From: Rhodobiaceae bacterium
GTDB lineage: Bacteria > Pseudomonadota > Alphaproteobacteria > Parvibaculales > Parvibaculaceae
Length of the DNA stretch: 64,000 bases
Direction of reading: 5' to 3'
NCBI GenBank assembly: GCA_003330885.1
Contig: CP030277.1
Span: 3,336,001-3,400,000 of the forward strand
Shown: positions 16,895 to 25,500 of the stretch, piece after piece
Layout of the letters: every line of letters begins with the position of its first letter
How positions within the stretch are numbered: position 1 is the first letter of the stretch
Translations under genes and position numbers: made by a program
The notes under the pieces: generated by a model
Databases searched by the model: none
The model's input: the letters and a program-made list of their open reading frames with translations, nothing else
Told to the model about the DNA's origin: nothing

Positions 16895-18304
16895 ATGACT
16901 GCACCGGCCTCCATGCCGCCCCATGCCGACGACATGTCTCTGATGGAACATGTGAAGCGCACACTGAAGCTTGCCGGTCCGGTGATCGTCGCGCGTGCGG
17001 GGATACTCGTCCTTTTTACTGTGGACACGGTCATGGTGGGGCAAGTAGGCGGAGAGGAGCTCGCCTTCCTGGGCCTGGGCATGGCGATCCAGGGCGTCAT
17101 CATGCTCGTGTGTATCGGCCTTCTTCAGGGCACCATGATCCTGTCGTCCCAGGCATATGGCGCCGAAGAACACAAAAAGTGCGGGGAGGTCTGGCGATCA
17201 GGCACATATCACGCGCTCGTTTTGGGTGTCGTTCTGGGTCTCATCTGCCTGGCTGGGGAGAGCCTTCTTCTGCTGTTCGGACAGTCTCCCTCTCTTGCGG
17301 CGGGCGGCGGAAGTACATCGATCCATTTCGGCTGGGGCATGCCGGCCATGCTGCTCTATGTCGCCTCAAGCTACTTTTTGGAGAGTGTTCAACGCCCGCG
17401 GGTAGGCATGACAGTGATGCTTATCGTGAACATTCTAAACTTTGCGCTGAACGGAATGTTGATCTTCGGTTGGGGTGGGACCGGTCTCGCATTGGGCGCC
17501 GACGGTGCGGTGATCGCCACCTCAGCTGTACGTTGGATCGCGGCCCTTGCCATGGTGGGGTACATCGTTTCTTTGCCGCTACGTCAGGGTGAGGATCAGT
17601 TTGGTGTTTGGGCACCCTGGAAGAAAGTTGTCCATGATGCCCTGCGCTTGAGTGGGGCGCTCGGCGCCAAGATGCGCAACCTCGGGGCCGCAACTGGCAT
17701 GGCCTATGGACTTGAATCAGCGGCCTTTTCCTCGCTTGTTTTTATGGCTGGGGCGATTGGACCGGCCGCCCTTGCTGCTCACCAGATCACCAACAATGCC
17801 GTGGCACTCATGGTCATGGCTTCCATCGGAATGGCTGCTGCGACGGCTGTGCGTGTTGGGAATGCGGTAGGGCGTCAGGACCCTGCAGGTGTTCGCATGG
17901 CTGGATGGGTCGGGCTGGGCCTGGTCGCGATCCTGCTCTCTTTTCCGGCCATAGCCATGTTGATCGTGCCCTATGGCATCGCGACCTTGTATGTGAATGA
18001 ATTGGAAGTGCTGGAAATCGCCCGCTGGACGCTTCTTGCGGCGGGCATTTTTATTGTTGCCGATGGCATGATGAACGTCGCCATGGGCTCGCTCCGTGGC
18101 ATGGGCGACGTCTGGGTGCCCATGTTCATGCACATCTTCGCATTCTGGTGCGTTGGCGTGCCCGTGGCGTGGGCCTGTGCCTTCCATTTTGATCTCGGTG
18201 CCGTCGGCCTTCAGATCGGCATCGGGGCCGCGGTGTTTCTGTCTGTAGGCATGCAGGTGGTCCGCTTTTCGCTTGTCTCCAAGCGACCGATTAAGCGCGC
18301 CTAA
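16895..18304 (+). CDS. MATE family efflux transporter
   Basis: 469 residues with about twelve hydrophobic helices. The N-terminal segment LKLAGPVIVARAGILVLFTV followed by DTVMVGQVGGEELAFLGLG is the classic MATE start. The middle holds MRNLGAATGMAYGLESAAF, the start of the second six-helix bundle, and AAHQITNNAVALMVMASIGM. MATE pumps export cationic drugs or metabolites in exchange for Na+ or H+. The start could also be one of two downstream methionines, because the ribosome site before 16895 is weak. The stop overlaps that of the convergent TetR gene. Confidence 0.92.
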   Translation: MTAPASMPPHADDMSLMEHVKRTLKLAGPVIVARAGILVLFTVDTVMVGQVGGEELAFLGLGMAIQGVIMLVCIGLLQGTMILSSQAYGAEEHKKCGEVWRSGTYHALVLGVVLGLICLAGESLLLLFGQSPSLAAGGGSTSIHFGWGMPAMLLYVASSYFLESVQRPRVGMTVMLIVNILNFALNGMLIFGWGGTGLALGADGAVIATSAVRWIAALAMVGYIVSLPLRQGEDQFGVWAPWKKVVHDALRLSGALGAKMRNLGAATGMAYGLESAAFSSLVFMAGAIGPAALAAHQITNNAVALMVMASIGMAAATAVRVGNAVGRQDPAGVRMAGWVGLGLVAILLSFPAIAMLIVPYGIATLYVNELEVLEIARWTLLAAGIFIVADGMMNVAMGSLRGMGDVWVPMFMHIFAFWCVGVPVAWACAFHFDLGAVGLQIGIGAAVFLSVGMQVVRFSLVSKRPIKRA

Positions 18305-18867
18305 TTTTCCAGCGCCTTATCAATCAGGATCGCCGCCGCCGACCGAGCTGAATCTATCGCGATCTCTCTGTCAGAAACCTGCGCGGTGACAATCGCTCCT
18401 TCAAGCAAAAGAGAAAGTTGATTGCCCAGAGATGTAGGGTCGGCAGCGCCGGTCTCTTTGGCCAGGCGGACGATGTAGTCTGTCATCTGTTGTTTGAAGT
18501 CGCGGCAGGCATTTCGGATTGGTGTATCAGCCTTTGAGTATTCCCCAACTGCATTGATGAAGACACATCCATAAAAGCTCGGCGTTTCAAACCAGGCTTC
18601 TGCCACATCAAACACCGCCATCAAACGAGTGCGCGGATCAGATGAAGTTTGCTCCACCTGACGCATGAAATGATTGCGAAAGCTCCCGTCATGTTCTTTC
18701 AAAACGGCGAGGATAAGTTCGTCTTTGGATCTGAAGTGGGTGTAGAGCGTTTTCTTCGAGACGCCGGCATCTCCCAGGATTTTGTCGATGCCTGTGCCAT
18801 GGAATCCGTGCTCCATGAATAGGTCACGGGCCACGGTCATCAGATGGTCTCGCCGACTTTGGGGCAT
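18301..18867 (-). CDS. TetR family transcriptional regulator (AcrR/NemR type)
   Basis: 188 residues from the ATG at 18867 with CGGAG upstream. The helix-turn-helix is GIDKILGDAGVSKKTLYTHF, followed by RSKDELILAVL. The C-terminal domain with FYGCVFINAVGEY resembles the TetR_C group found in NemR-like sensors of reactive electrophiles. Two matching palindromes, one 11 bases upstream of its own start and one in front of the divergent YHS-protein gene, suggest that it represses both. Its stop codon overlaps the MATE stop by four bases. Confidence 0.88.
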   Translation of the reverse strand: MPQSRRDHLMTVARDLFMEHGFHGTGIDKILGDAGVSKKTLYTHFRSKDELILAVLKEHDGSFRNHFMRQVEQTSSDPRTRLMAVFDVAEAWFETPSFYGCVFINAVGEYSKADTPIRNACRDFKQQMTDYIVRLAKETGAADPTSLGNQLSLLLEGAIVTAQVSDREIAIDSARSAAAILIDKALEN

Positions 18868-18877
18868 GGCAGTTCTC

Positions 18878-18895
18878 CGAAACAGATTGGTTTCC
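18878..18895. promoter_or_regulatory. Candidate TetR operator 1 (own gene)
   Basis: CGAAACAGATTGGTTTCC is an imperfect palindrome that matches the perfect site at 19054-19071 in 15 of 18 bases. It lies just upstream of the TetR gene's ribosome site, so binding would block its own transcription. Confidence 0.65.
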
Positions 18896-19015
18896 CTGAA
18901 TATAGGGTCGGAGCCGCCTTTGTCGATCACATGGCTGTGATATTTTTTTGAGAAGTCTCGAAATAAGCTTAAAAAACAAATGATTAGAAGGTTTTTGACA
19001 ATTTGCGCCCATGCC

Positions 19016-19044
19016 TTGAACAAAGAAACCGAACTGTCTATCTG
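19016..19044 (+). promoter_or_regulatory. Candidate promoter of YHS-protein gene
   Basis: A -35-like TTGAAC (19016-19021), 17 bases, then a -10-like TATCTG (19039-19044). The predicted start of transcription (about 19051) falls just before the perfect palindrome at 19054, a normal layout for repression. Confidence 0.45.
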
Positions 19045-19053
19045 TAGTCCCAA

Positions 19054-19071
19054 GGAAACAGATCTGTTTCC
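19054..19071. promoter_or_regulatory. Candidate TetR operator 2 (YHS-protein gene)
   Basis: GGAAACAGATCTGTTTCC is a perfect 18-base palindrome, 61 bases upstream of the YHS-protein start. It is the better of two similar sites that flank the TetR gene and its divergent neighbour. Confidence 0.7.
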
Positions 19072-19132
19072 CTCTCATGGAGTTTCCACCGGCTTGGGGC
19101 CGGGGAGCAGAACCAAGTCAAGGAGAAGACCC

Positions 19133-19591
19133 ATGGTATCCGTAAAAGCTTTTTTCACGGCAGCTGCCGCTGCCTTCCTTCTACTGGGCGTGCAGGTCGC
19201 ACAGGCGGCTGATGGTCATTCAACAGTAGGTGTCGCTGGATATGACCTTGTTTCATATCACGCCAACCCAAAGCCATTGCGCGGCAACGGTCACAATGTG
19301 TCTGTCCATGACGGCGTGACTTACCTCTTCGCAAATGCAGACAACAAAGCAACTTTCGACGCTGACCCAGCGAAGTTCCTGCCAGCCTATGGTGGCTATT
19401 GCGCATTCGGCGTGTCTGTTGGCAAGAAGTTCTTCGGTGATCCAGAGGTATGGCGCATTGTTGACGAGCGCCTGTACCTCAACCTCGATGCTAAAATTCA
19501 GGATCTGTGGCTGCAGGACGTTCCTGGCAAGATCGCCACAGCTGATGAGCTCTGGGGACAGATCGAAGACACACCTGCTAGCGAACTCTAA
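19133..19591 (+). CDS. Exported YHS-domain protein
   Basis: 152 residues from the ATG at 19133, preceded by AAGGAG. A signal peptide (VSVKAFFTAAAAAFLLLGVQ, cleavage near AQA-ADG) leads to a single YHS-type domain: GVAGYDLVSYH, DGVTYLFANADNKATFDADP, KFLPAYGGYCAFGVSVGKK. YHS domains are linked to metal binding or metal-enzyme partners, but this secreted form has one cysteine (GGYCAFG) and no assigned role. It is divergent from the TetR gene and has a strong operator-like palindrome upstream, so it is the most probable target of that regulator. Confidence 0.85.
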   Translation: MVSVKAFFTAAAAAFLLLGVQVAQAADGHSTVGVAGYDLVSYHANPKPLRGNGHNVSVHDGVTYLFANADNKATFDADPAKFLPAYGGYCAFGVSVGKKFFGDPEVWRIVDERLYLNLDAKIQDLWLQDVPGKIATADELWGQIEDTPASEL

Positions 19592-19613
19592 GCAGCAGGC
19601 TATCTACAAAAGC

Positions 19614-19643
19614 AAACGCCCGGCTCATCGGCCGGGCGTTTTT
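19614..19643. terminator. Bidirectional Rho-independent terminator
   Basis: AAACGCCCGGC, loop TCATCG, GCCGGGCGTTTTT, between the YHS-protein gene and the convergent M20 peptidase gene. Confidence 0.88.
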
Positions 19644-19666
19644 CGTATGTCGGCTTATGTTGAGAC

Positions 19667-21130
19667 TTATTCGCTACCGCGCTCAATCAAACGCACATAA
19701 AACTGAACGGCCTTCCCCATATTCTCAACGGTGATACGCTCATTGGTGCCGTGAAAGCGGCTTGTATCATTGCGTCCCAGAACGATAGGGATGAAGCGGT
19801 AGACATTGTCAGACACAAGCTCAAACTGCCGGGCGTCCGTGCCGCCTACGACAAGGTTTGGTGCGACAACCGCCCCGTCAAACGTATCGCGGATGGTCTG
19901 CGAGATAATCTGATATCCCTCAGACTCTGTGCTGGAGACCGCACTTGCTTCCCGGCCAGGATTGAACACGCTCACTTTGACATTCTCATCATCAATGGCT
20001 GCAGTTACATGAGCGACAATGCTCTCAACTGTATCGCGTGGATGAATGCGGAAGTTGACTTTGGCGCTAGCAGAATGTGGCAACACATTTTCTTTGACGC
20101 CGGCATTAATCAATGTGGGCGCAATAGTCGTCGCCATTGCAGCCGCCATTGTCGGGTTGCTACGCAGATTGGCTTCCACGAGCGATCCTGTGAGCCAGCG
20201 GTTTGCCAGAGCAAAGCGCAACCCGAAAGGCGTTGAGGGGGCGATCGCATCCAGCATGTCGGCGACGGGCCCCGCAATGCCGCCTGAGAAAGGTGTGTTC
20301 TCTAAGCGGTTAATTGCCGTTGAAAGGCGTCCGATGGCTGTAGCGCCAGGAGGCATGGAGGAGTGTCCGCCTGGGGCAGAGGCGGTGAGGTCAAGAGTGA
20401 CGTATCCCTTTTCTGCAACGCCAACCAGCGCGACCGGACTGTCAACACCTGGCACAAGACCGTCAGCGACAACACCACCTTCATCGGCCACCCAATGCAG
20501 ACGAATGCCGCGCTCTTGAAGCAAGGGCGCCATCTTTTGCGCGCCGCTGGGGCCGCCCACTTCTTCATCATGACCGAAGAAAAAATGAATGGTCCGTCGT
20601 GGCTGATAGCCCTGCGCGGCTAGATGTTCAGCACCTTCAAGGATCGCAATCAAAGATCCCTTATCGTCAATAGCGCCTCGGCCCCAGATGAAACCGTCTG
20701 CAACCTTGCCAGAGAAAGGATCCTCTTCCCAATCACCCTCTGTTCCAGGTGCGATGGGAACGACATCCATGTGGGACATGAGCAGAATGGGCTCCAGCGA
20801 TGGGTCGCTGCCCTCCCAGGTATAGAAGAGAGAATATTTGCTGATCACTTCGCGGGACGCGACTCGGTGAAAGGCAGGGTAGGTTGTCTCAGCCCAGTTC
20901 CGGAAATCGATAAAGGGGGCGCGCTTTTCTTCCCGGGCAAACTGCGTCGAAAGCGTTTCAAACTGAATTGCTTCGCCCAACCGATGTGCGGCGGCCTCTG
21001 CGTTAATGGTCACGGGATCAACGGAGGCTGACGAGGCAGTGTCTGGCCCCGAAAGCGTAAGCGTGCGCACAAGCGCAATCGCCAGGACCAGGACCACCAG
21101 TCCTATTAGGATGAGCCCGATGCGTTTCAT
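19667..21130 (-). CDS. M20 family metallopeptidase, membrane-anchored or exported
   Basis: 487 residues. The first 30 residues (KRIGLILIGLVVLVLAIALV) form a signal anchor or signal peptide. The catalytic core shows the M20 zinc-site motifs: LLMSHMDVVPI, WGRGAIDDKGS, and FFGHDEEVGGPSGA with the general-base glutamate. The dimerisation domain begins near APGGHSSMPPG. The nearest described group is carboxypeptidase S / PM20D1-like amidohydrolases, which act on N-acyl amino acids or peptides outside the cytoplasm; the exact substrate is not known. GGGGGTT precedes the start. Confidence 0.9.
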   Translation of the reverse strand: MKRIGLILIGLVVLVLAIALVRTLTLSGPDTASSASVDPVTINAEAAAHRLGEAIQFETLSTQFAREEKRAPFIDFRNWAETTYPAFHRVASREVISKYSLFYTWEGSDPSLEPILLMSHMDVVPIAPGTEGDWEEDPFSGKVADGFIWGRGAIDDKGSLIAILEGAEHLAAQGYQPRRTIHFFFGHDEEVGGPSGAQKMAPLLQERGIRLHWVADEGGVVADGLVPGVDSPVALVGVAEKGYVTLDLTASAPGGHSSMPPGATAIGRLSTAINRLENTPFSGGIAGPVADMLDAIAPSTPFGLRFALANRWLTGSLVEANLRSNPTMAAAMATTIAPTLINAGVKENVLPHSASAKVNFRIHPRDTVESIVAHVTAAIDDENVKVSVFNPGREASAVSSTESEGYQIISQTIRDTFDGAVVAPNLVVGGTDARQFELVSDNVYRFIPIVLGRNDTSRFHGTNERITVENMGKAVQFYVRLIERGSE

Positions 21131-21359
21131 ATTAACCCCCTGTTGCGCCGTGCGACGGCGCTAAACCGTGTTCAGCAGCGTTTCTCCTGCCTGTGGGCCC
21201 GATTGAGCATTCTCGCGCGCTCCCTGTCAATCAGGACGTGTAGGTCGAGCCTGGCGACCGGCTATAGCCAAGTCTTTGAGGGGGCGTCATAATTCGGACC
21301 AAATAACCCTCTAGTTCGGGCTGCTAGAGTGAGGAACGAAAAGAAGGATGTAGGGGCTT

Positions 21360-22055
21360 ATGCCGACGATTGCACTGGTCGATGATGATCAGAATATTTT
21401 GACCTCCGTGACCATGGCATTTGAGGCCGAGGGGTTTCACGTCCAGACATATACAGACGGTGCGGCGGCCCTGGCGGGGCTTGGCGCTAATCCACCCGAC
21501 GTTGCCGTATTTGATATTAAGATGCCGCGCATGGATGGCCTTGAGCTTCTGCGCAGACTTCGTCAGAACTCTGAGCTCCCTGTCATCTTCCTGACGTCCA
21601 AAGACGAAGAGATTGATGAAATGTTCGGTCTCAAAATGGGAGCGGATGATTACATCAAAAAGCCTTTCTCTCAGCGTTTGCTGGTCGAGCGCGTGAAAGC
21701 AGTCATGCGTCGCACAAAAGCACGCGCGGAAGAGCCGGTTCCTGGAGCCAAGGGAGACCTCTTGGAACGGGGCAATCTTGTAATGGATCCAGACCGCCAT
21801 GTGTGCCGATGGAATGGTGAGCCGGTGACATTGACGGTAACCGAGTTCCTCATTCTTCAGGCGCTGGCGCAGCGTCCTGGATATGTCAAAAGCCGCGACC
21901 AGCTAATGGACGCTGCCTATGACGATCAGGTTTATGTGGATGATCGGACCATCGACAGCCACATCAAACGGCTGCGCAAAAAGTTCAAACAGGCAGATGA
22001 TGATTTCGATGCCATCGAAACCCTTTATGGGGTGGGGTACCGATACAAAGAGTGA
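21360..22055 (+). CDS. chvI: Two-component response regulator ChvI
   Basis: 231 residues. Receiver domain with acidic pocket (LVDDDQN) and the phospho-acceptor aspartate near residue 52 ([10 protein letters not shown]), the lysine in IKKPFS, and an OmpR/PhoB winged helix at the C-terminus ([40 protein letters not shown]). It is followed by a ChvG-type sensor and hprK-EIIA-HPr, the gene order of the ChvGI locus in Rhizobiales. There ChvGI responds to acid and cell-wall stress and, in some species, controls pckA, exopolysaccharide and virulence genes. A weak AGGGG ribosome site precedes the start. Confidence 0.93.
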   Translation: MPTIALVDDDQNILTSVTMAFEAEGFHVQTYTDGAAALAGLGANPPDVAVFDIKMPRMDGLELLRRLRQNSELPVIFLTSKDEEIDEMFGLKMGADDYIKKPFSQRLLVERVKAVMRRTKARAEEPVPGAKGDLLERGNLVMDPDRHVCRWNGEPVTLTVTEFLILQALAQRPGYVKSRDQLMDAAYDDQVYVDDRTIDSHIKRLRKKFKQADDDFDAIETLYGVGYRYKE

Positions 22056-22115
22056 TTGGCCGCCCTTGCTGTCGTTCTCTAAAACGCGTCGGGCCGGCTA
22101 TGGAAAATTGATGTC

Positions 22116-23975
22116 ATGATGCGCGGAGAAGACCAGCCAACCAATGCGACCACCGATCGCCGCGGTGCCCACGGTGTTTTGTCTGCTGTAAGGTCGGGCA
22201 TTGTAGGCATCGGCACGAGCATTAAACGCGCGACGCAGATGTTTTCCGAAGCTTTCCTTTGGGCATTCAGAGGGATCGTCGCCGGTAACCGGTTCTCAAG
22301 TCTCACCCGTCGCATTGTCGTCTTTCAGGTCGTTGCCCTGCTCGTCCTTGTTGCTGGCGTTCTCTATCTCAACCAGTTTCGCCAGGGCCTGATCGATGCG
22401 CGCAAACAGGCACTTCTGGTGCAGGCAGAGATCATTGCGGGCGCCGTCGCTGAGACGGCTGCCGGGACGCTTGAAGCAGAAGTGATTGACCCCCTGGCCG
22501 AACTTGAAAAGCGGGATCAGTGGGTTGACCCGGATCTGGAATATCAGGACCGCGACGTACCCATCAGCGCAACTGCGGCAGCGCCCGTTTTGCGGCGCCT
22601 TATTCTCCCAACCCAAACACGGGCGCGGCTCTACGATAAAGACGGATGGCTCATCCTCGACAGCCGCCAGCTGACCGCATCCGGCCAGATTGTTGCGTTC
22701 GAGCTACCGCCCGTCGGCGGCGCGGAGGACCAAAGCTGGACAGTGGAAGTGATGGCCTGGCTCAGGTCGTTTGCGCCAGGCCCAGATTACGAACGCTATC
22801 TTGAAGCGGGCAGTCAGAATGGCCGCATCTATGATGAGGTGAACCTCGCGCTTGGCGGCTTTAGTGCCACCATGGAGCGGATGAATGATCGCAGCGAGTT
22901 GATCGTTTCGGTTGCGGTGCCGGTGCAACGGTTTCGGGCGGTGCTGGGTGTCTTGATGTTGTCCACCGAGGGGGGCGACATTGATGCGATCGTCCAGGCG
23001 GAACGGCTCGCCATTGTAGAAGTGTTCTTGATTGCGCTCGGTGTTGCGATCCTTCTCTCCGTCGTACTAGCTGGTACGATTGCGGAACCTGTGAGGCGTT
23101 TAGCGGAGACCGCTGAACGCGTGTCCCAAGGTGTGACCGAACGTGTAGAGATACCCGACTTCACAGATCGACGGGACGAGATCGGCGACCTATCGGGTGC
23201 GCTGCGCGGCATGACAGATGCTCTTTATGGGCGCATTGATGCCATTGAGGCTTTTGCCGCAGACGTGGCCCATGAGTTGAAAAATCCTCTGACCTCTGTT
23301 CGTTCAGCGGTTGAAACACTGAGCATCGTGAAGGATGACGCGGCTCGCGAAAAACTCATGGGTATTATTCAACATGACATCCGCCGCATTGACCGATTGA
23401 TCAGCGATATTTCCGAAGCGTCCCGTTTGGATGCGGAACTCTCGCGAGAGGAGTTGGTGCCGTTCAATCTGGCAAACCTCGCAGAGACCATTGTCGACCT
23501 TTTCAACACCACTGGTACGAAGGACGGCAAGTCTGTGCGCCTGGATGTGCAAGACGTCGCTGACCGTGTGGCGTTTGATAGCCTCGGCACAGACAGCCGT
23601 ATCGGCCAGGTCCTGCGCAACCTGATCGACAATGCTCTGTCATTTAGCCCAGAGGGCGGCGTGGTCACTTTGCAGGTGGCACGCATTGGTGATGGTGTGT
23701 TGGTCACGGTCGAAGATGAAGGCCCGGGCGTCCCGGAAGACAGCCTGGAAAAAATCTTCGAACGCTTTCATACCGACAGGGAAGGAGAATTTGGCCGCCA
23801 TTCCGGATTGGGTCTCTCTATCTCCAAGCAGATCGTGCTTGCCCATCGCGGAACCATCTATGCCGAAAATCGCGATGAGGGGGGTGCGCGTTTTGTCGTG
23901 GAGTTGCCAGCGGCCCGCACCAGCGATGCAAAGGCGGCACCAAGAGAAACCTCCAAACCGAGCAAAGAAACGTGA
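22116..23975 (+). CDS. chvG: Two-component sensor histidine kinase ChvG
   Basis: 619 residues. Cytoplasmic leader, membrane helix at about 68-90 (VVFQVVALLVLVAGVLYL), a periplasmic domain of about 210 residues, a second helix at about 302-324, then a HAMP region (AEPVRRLAETAERVSQG), a HisKA helix with the phospho-acceptor His near 386 (DVAHELKNPLTSVRSAVETL), and an ATP-binding domain with N-box LRNLIDNALSF, G1 DEGPGVP and G2 SGLGLSISKQIV. In related bacteria the periplasmic repressor ExoR binds this domain; no exoR is present in the window. Its last bases overlap the hprK start. Confidence 0.93.
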   Translation: MMRGEDQPTNATTDRRGAHGVLSAVRSGIVGIGTSIKRATQMFSEAFLWAFRGIVAGNRFSSLTRRIVVFQVVALLVLVAGVLYLNQFRQGLIDARKQALLVQAEIIAGAVAETAAGTLEAEVIDPLAELEKRDQWVDPDLEYQDRDVPISATAAAPVLRRLILPTQTRARLYDKDGWLILDSRQLTASGQIVAFELPPVGGAEDQSWTVEVMAWLRSFAPGPDYERYLEAGSQNGRIYDEVNLALGGFSATMERMNDRSELIVSVAVPVQRFRAVLGVLMLSTEGGDIDAIVQAERLAIVEVFLIALGVAILLSVVLAGTIAEPVRRLAETAERVSQGVTERVEIPDFTDRRDEIGDLSGALRGMTDALYGRIDAIEAFAADVAHELKNPLTSVRSAVETLSIVKDDAAREKLMGIIQHDIRRIDRLISDISEASRLDAELSREELVPFNLANLAETIVDLFNTTGTKDGKSVRLDVQDVADRVAFDSLGTDSRIGQVLRNLIDNALSFSPEGGVVTLQVARIGDGVLVTVEDEGPGVPEDSLEKIFERFHTDREGEFGRHSGLGLSISKQIVLAHRGTIYAENRDEGGARFVVELPAARTSDAKAAPRETSKPSKET

Positions 23976-24436
23976 ACGCCCAGACCGTGCATGCGACCTG
24001 TGTTTCGATAGAGGGTGTCGGCGTTTTGCTGCGCGGGGCATCTGGATCGGGCAAATCTGATCTCGGCTATCGTTTGATTGCTGAGCAGGGAGCACAGCTT
24101 ATCGCTGATGATCAGACGGTCCTGACATCAGATCAGTCGTGCTTAAGAGCGACCTGTAAGGAGGGGTGGGTGGGTCAGCTGGAACTGAGGGGCCTGGGGA
24201 TCGTCACCGTGCCCCACGACCTAGACGTGCCCATTAGGCTGGTGATCGACCTGGTTGACCGCGGCGAAGTGCCGCGTCTGCCAGAACCCGCCTTTGTGCT
24301 GCTTGCTGGCGTTCGGATTCCGGTCCTAAAACTCCATGCATTTGATCTGTCGACCCCGGCAAAGATCCTTGTAGCAGCCGAGCATTTGCCGCGATCGGGC
24401 TTTCCGGGGTCCGATGGGCGCGTTGGAAAAGCATAA
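23972..24436 (+). CDS. hprK: HPr kinase/phosphorylase, short alphaproteobacterial form
   Basis: 154 residues, beginning with a GTG whose last two bases form part of the chvG stop. Only the C-terminal P-loop domain of HprK is present (GASGSGKSDLGYRLI at about residues 17-31, with LELRGLGIVTVP as the family signature). The N-terminal domain of the firmicute enzymes is missing, as is usual in this group. It phosphorylates HPr on a serine and may reverse it. It forms an operon with chvIG. Confidence 0.93.
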   Translation: MNAQTVHATCVSIEGVGVLLRGASGSGKSDLGYRLIAEQGAQLIADDQTVLTSDQSCLRATCKEGWVGQLELRGLGIVTVPHDLDVPIRLVIDLVDRGEVPRLPEPAFVLLAGVRIPVLKLHAFDLSTPAKILVAAEHLPRSGFPGSDGRVGKA

Positions 24437-24598
24437 GCCTGGGTGCCTGCCCCACCGATGACATGGCCAAAGGCGGATTCGCCTTGTTTTTCGGGTGAAA
24501 ATATAGTCACGATAGGCCCTCCCCCAATCAAAGGGGGCCTCAGGCAATCCGGGCGGCTGACCACAAAAGGCCCACCGAGAGGAGCTGTACGCGTAAAG

Positions 24599-25006
24599 AT
24601 GATTGGATTGGTCCTAGTTACCCATGGCCAACTCGCCAAGCAATTTGTCGAGGCGATGGAGCATGTCGTGGGCCCACAAGCTCAGGTGATTTCAATTTCG
24701 ATTGGTCCTGACGACGATATGGAGCAGCGGCGCAACGATATATTGGAGGCCGTCGATGCTGTTGATCAGGGCGATGGTGTCATTTTGCTCACCGACATGT
24801 TTGGTGGCACCCCATCCAACCTCGCGATTTCCATCATGGACAAAGCAAAGGTGGAAGTGATTGCGGGCATTAACCTGCCAATGCTGATTAAACTCGCAAG
24901 CGTTCGCGACAGTGTGAGCCTGGCTGACGCAGTTGAACAGGCGCAGGACAGTGGCCGTAAATACATCTCTGTTGCCAGTAAGGTTCTCGCAGGCGAGGGC
25001 TCGTGA
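24599..25006 (+). CDS. PTS mannose-type EIIA component
   Basis: 135 residues from the ATG at 24599, with GAGAGGAGC about 15 bases upstream. The phospho-acceptor His is at residue 9 (LVLVTHGQLAKQF), and the fold signatures LLTDMFGGTPSNLA and AGINLPMLIKLA are those of EIIA-Man. No EIIB/EIIC transport subunits are present, so it is likely a regulatory phosphorelay component rather than part of a sugar importer. The 162-base gap after hprK contains a GC-rich stem-loop near 24509-24541. Confidence 0.92.
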   Translation: MIGLVLVTHGQLAKQFVEAMEHVVGPQAQVISISIGPDDDMEQRRNDILEAVDAVDQGDGVILLTDMFGGTPSNLAISIMDKAKVEVIAGINLPMLIKLASVRDSVSLADAVEQAQDSGRKYISVASKVLAGEGS

Positions 25007-25030
25007 GCCTGAACACCCGAGTATGACGCC

Positions 25031-25327
25031 GTGAGCCAAGCAAAAAGCCCTTCAGACACGCTCAAAAAGACGCTGACCATCTCCAATGCCCGTGGTTTGC
25101 ATGCCAGGGCATCGGCGAAATTTGTCCAATGCGTCGAAGGTTTTGAGGCTGACGTGCGCGTATCCAGAGAGGGCCAGACTGTCGGCGGCACTTCTATTAT
25201 GGGGCTCATGATGCTGGCTGCTGCAACCGGCTGCACCATTGATGTGGAGGTTGAGGGTGCGGAGGCACCAGAAGCTCTTCAGGCGCTTGAGGCGCTCATC
25301 GCGGACAAGTTCGGCGAAGGCGAGTAA
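25031..25327 (+). CDS. ptsH: HPr phosphocarrier protein
   Basis: 98 residues from a GTG at 25031. The EI-dependent His is residue 24 (GLHARASAKF). The HprK-dependent Ser is residue 55 (GGTSIMGLMMLAA). It has a short extra N-terminal segment compared with E. coli HPr. It is 24 bases downstream of the EIIA gene. No enzyme I gene is in the window, so the phosphate donor must be encoded elsewhere. Confidence 0.93.
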   Translation: MSQAKSPSDTLKKTLTISNARGLHARASAKFVQCVEGFEADVRVSREGQTVGGTSIMGLMMLAAATGCTIDVEVEGAEAPEALQALEALIADKFGEGE

Positions 25328-25377
25328 TTCCGCCGAATTTCAGACCAGAACTGCACATAAACAAAGCCTTTATCAAG

Positions 25378-25397
25378 ATATAAAGAATTCTTTATAT
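25378..25397. promoter_or_regulatory. AT-rich perfect palindrome upstream of ahcY
   Basis: ATATAAAGAATTCTTTATAT is a perfect 20-base palindrome, directly before the candidate ahcY promoter. Its position suggests an operator. ArsR-family SahR regulators are known to control ahcY in many proteobacteria, but no such gene lies in the window and I cannot check its motif here. Confidence 0.6.
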
Positions 25398-25402
25398 GAG
25401 GC

Positions 25403-25431
25403 TTGAAGTCCCGCCCGAGCCTTGTTATAGA
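25403..25431 (+). promoter_or_regulatory. Candidate ahcY promoter
   Basis: TTGAAG (25403-25408), 17 bases, TATAGA (25426-25431). A start of transcription near 25438 would give a leader of about 63 bases before the ahcY start. Confidence 0.5.
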
Positions 25432-25500
25432 AACCCGTCTTTAAGCCGCGCGGTGTTTCCGCGTGCACAAATTTGCATCACCTTCCAGGAGCCTTTTGCC

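Noticed and set aside
25328-25500. S-adenosylhomocysteine riboswitch before ahcY
   Set aside because: I could not draw the conserved pseudoknot core; the clear signal is a DNA-type palindrome and a promoter.
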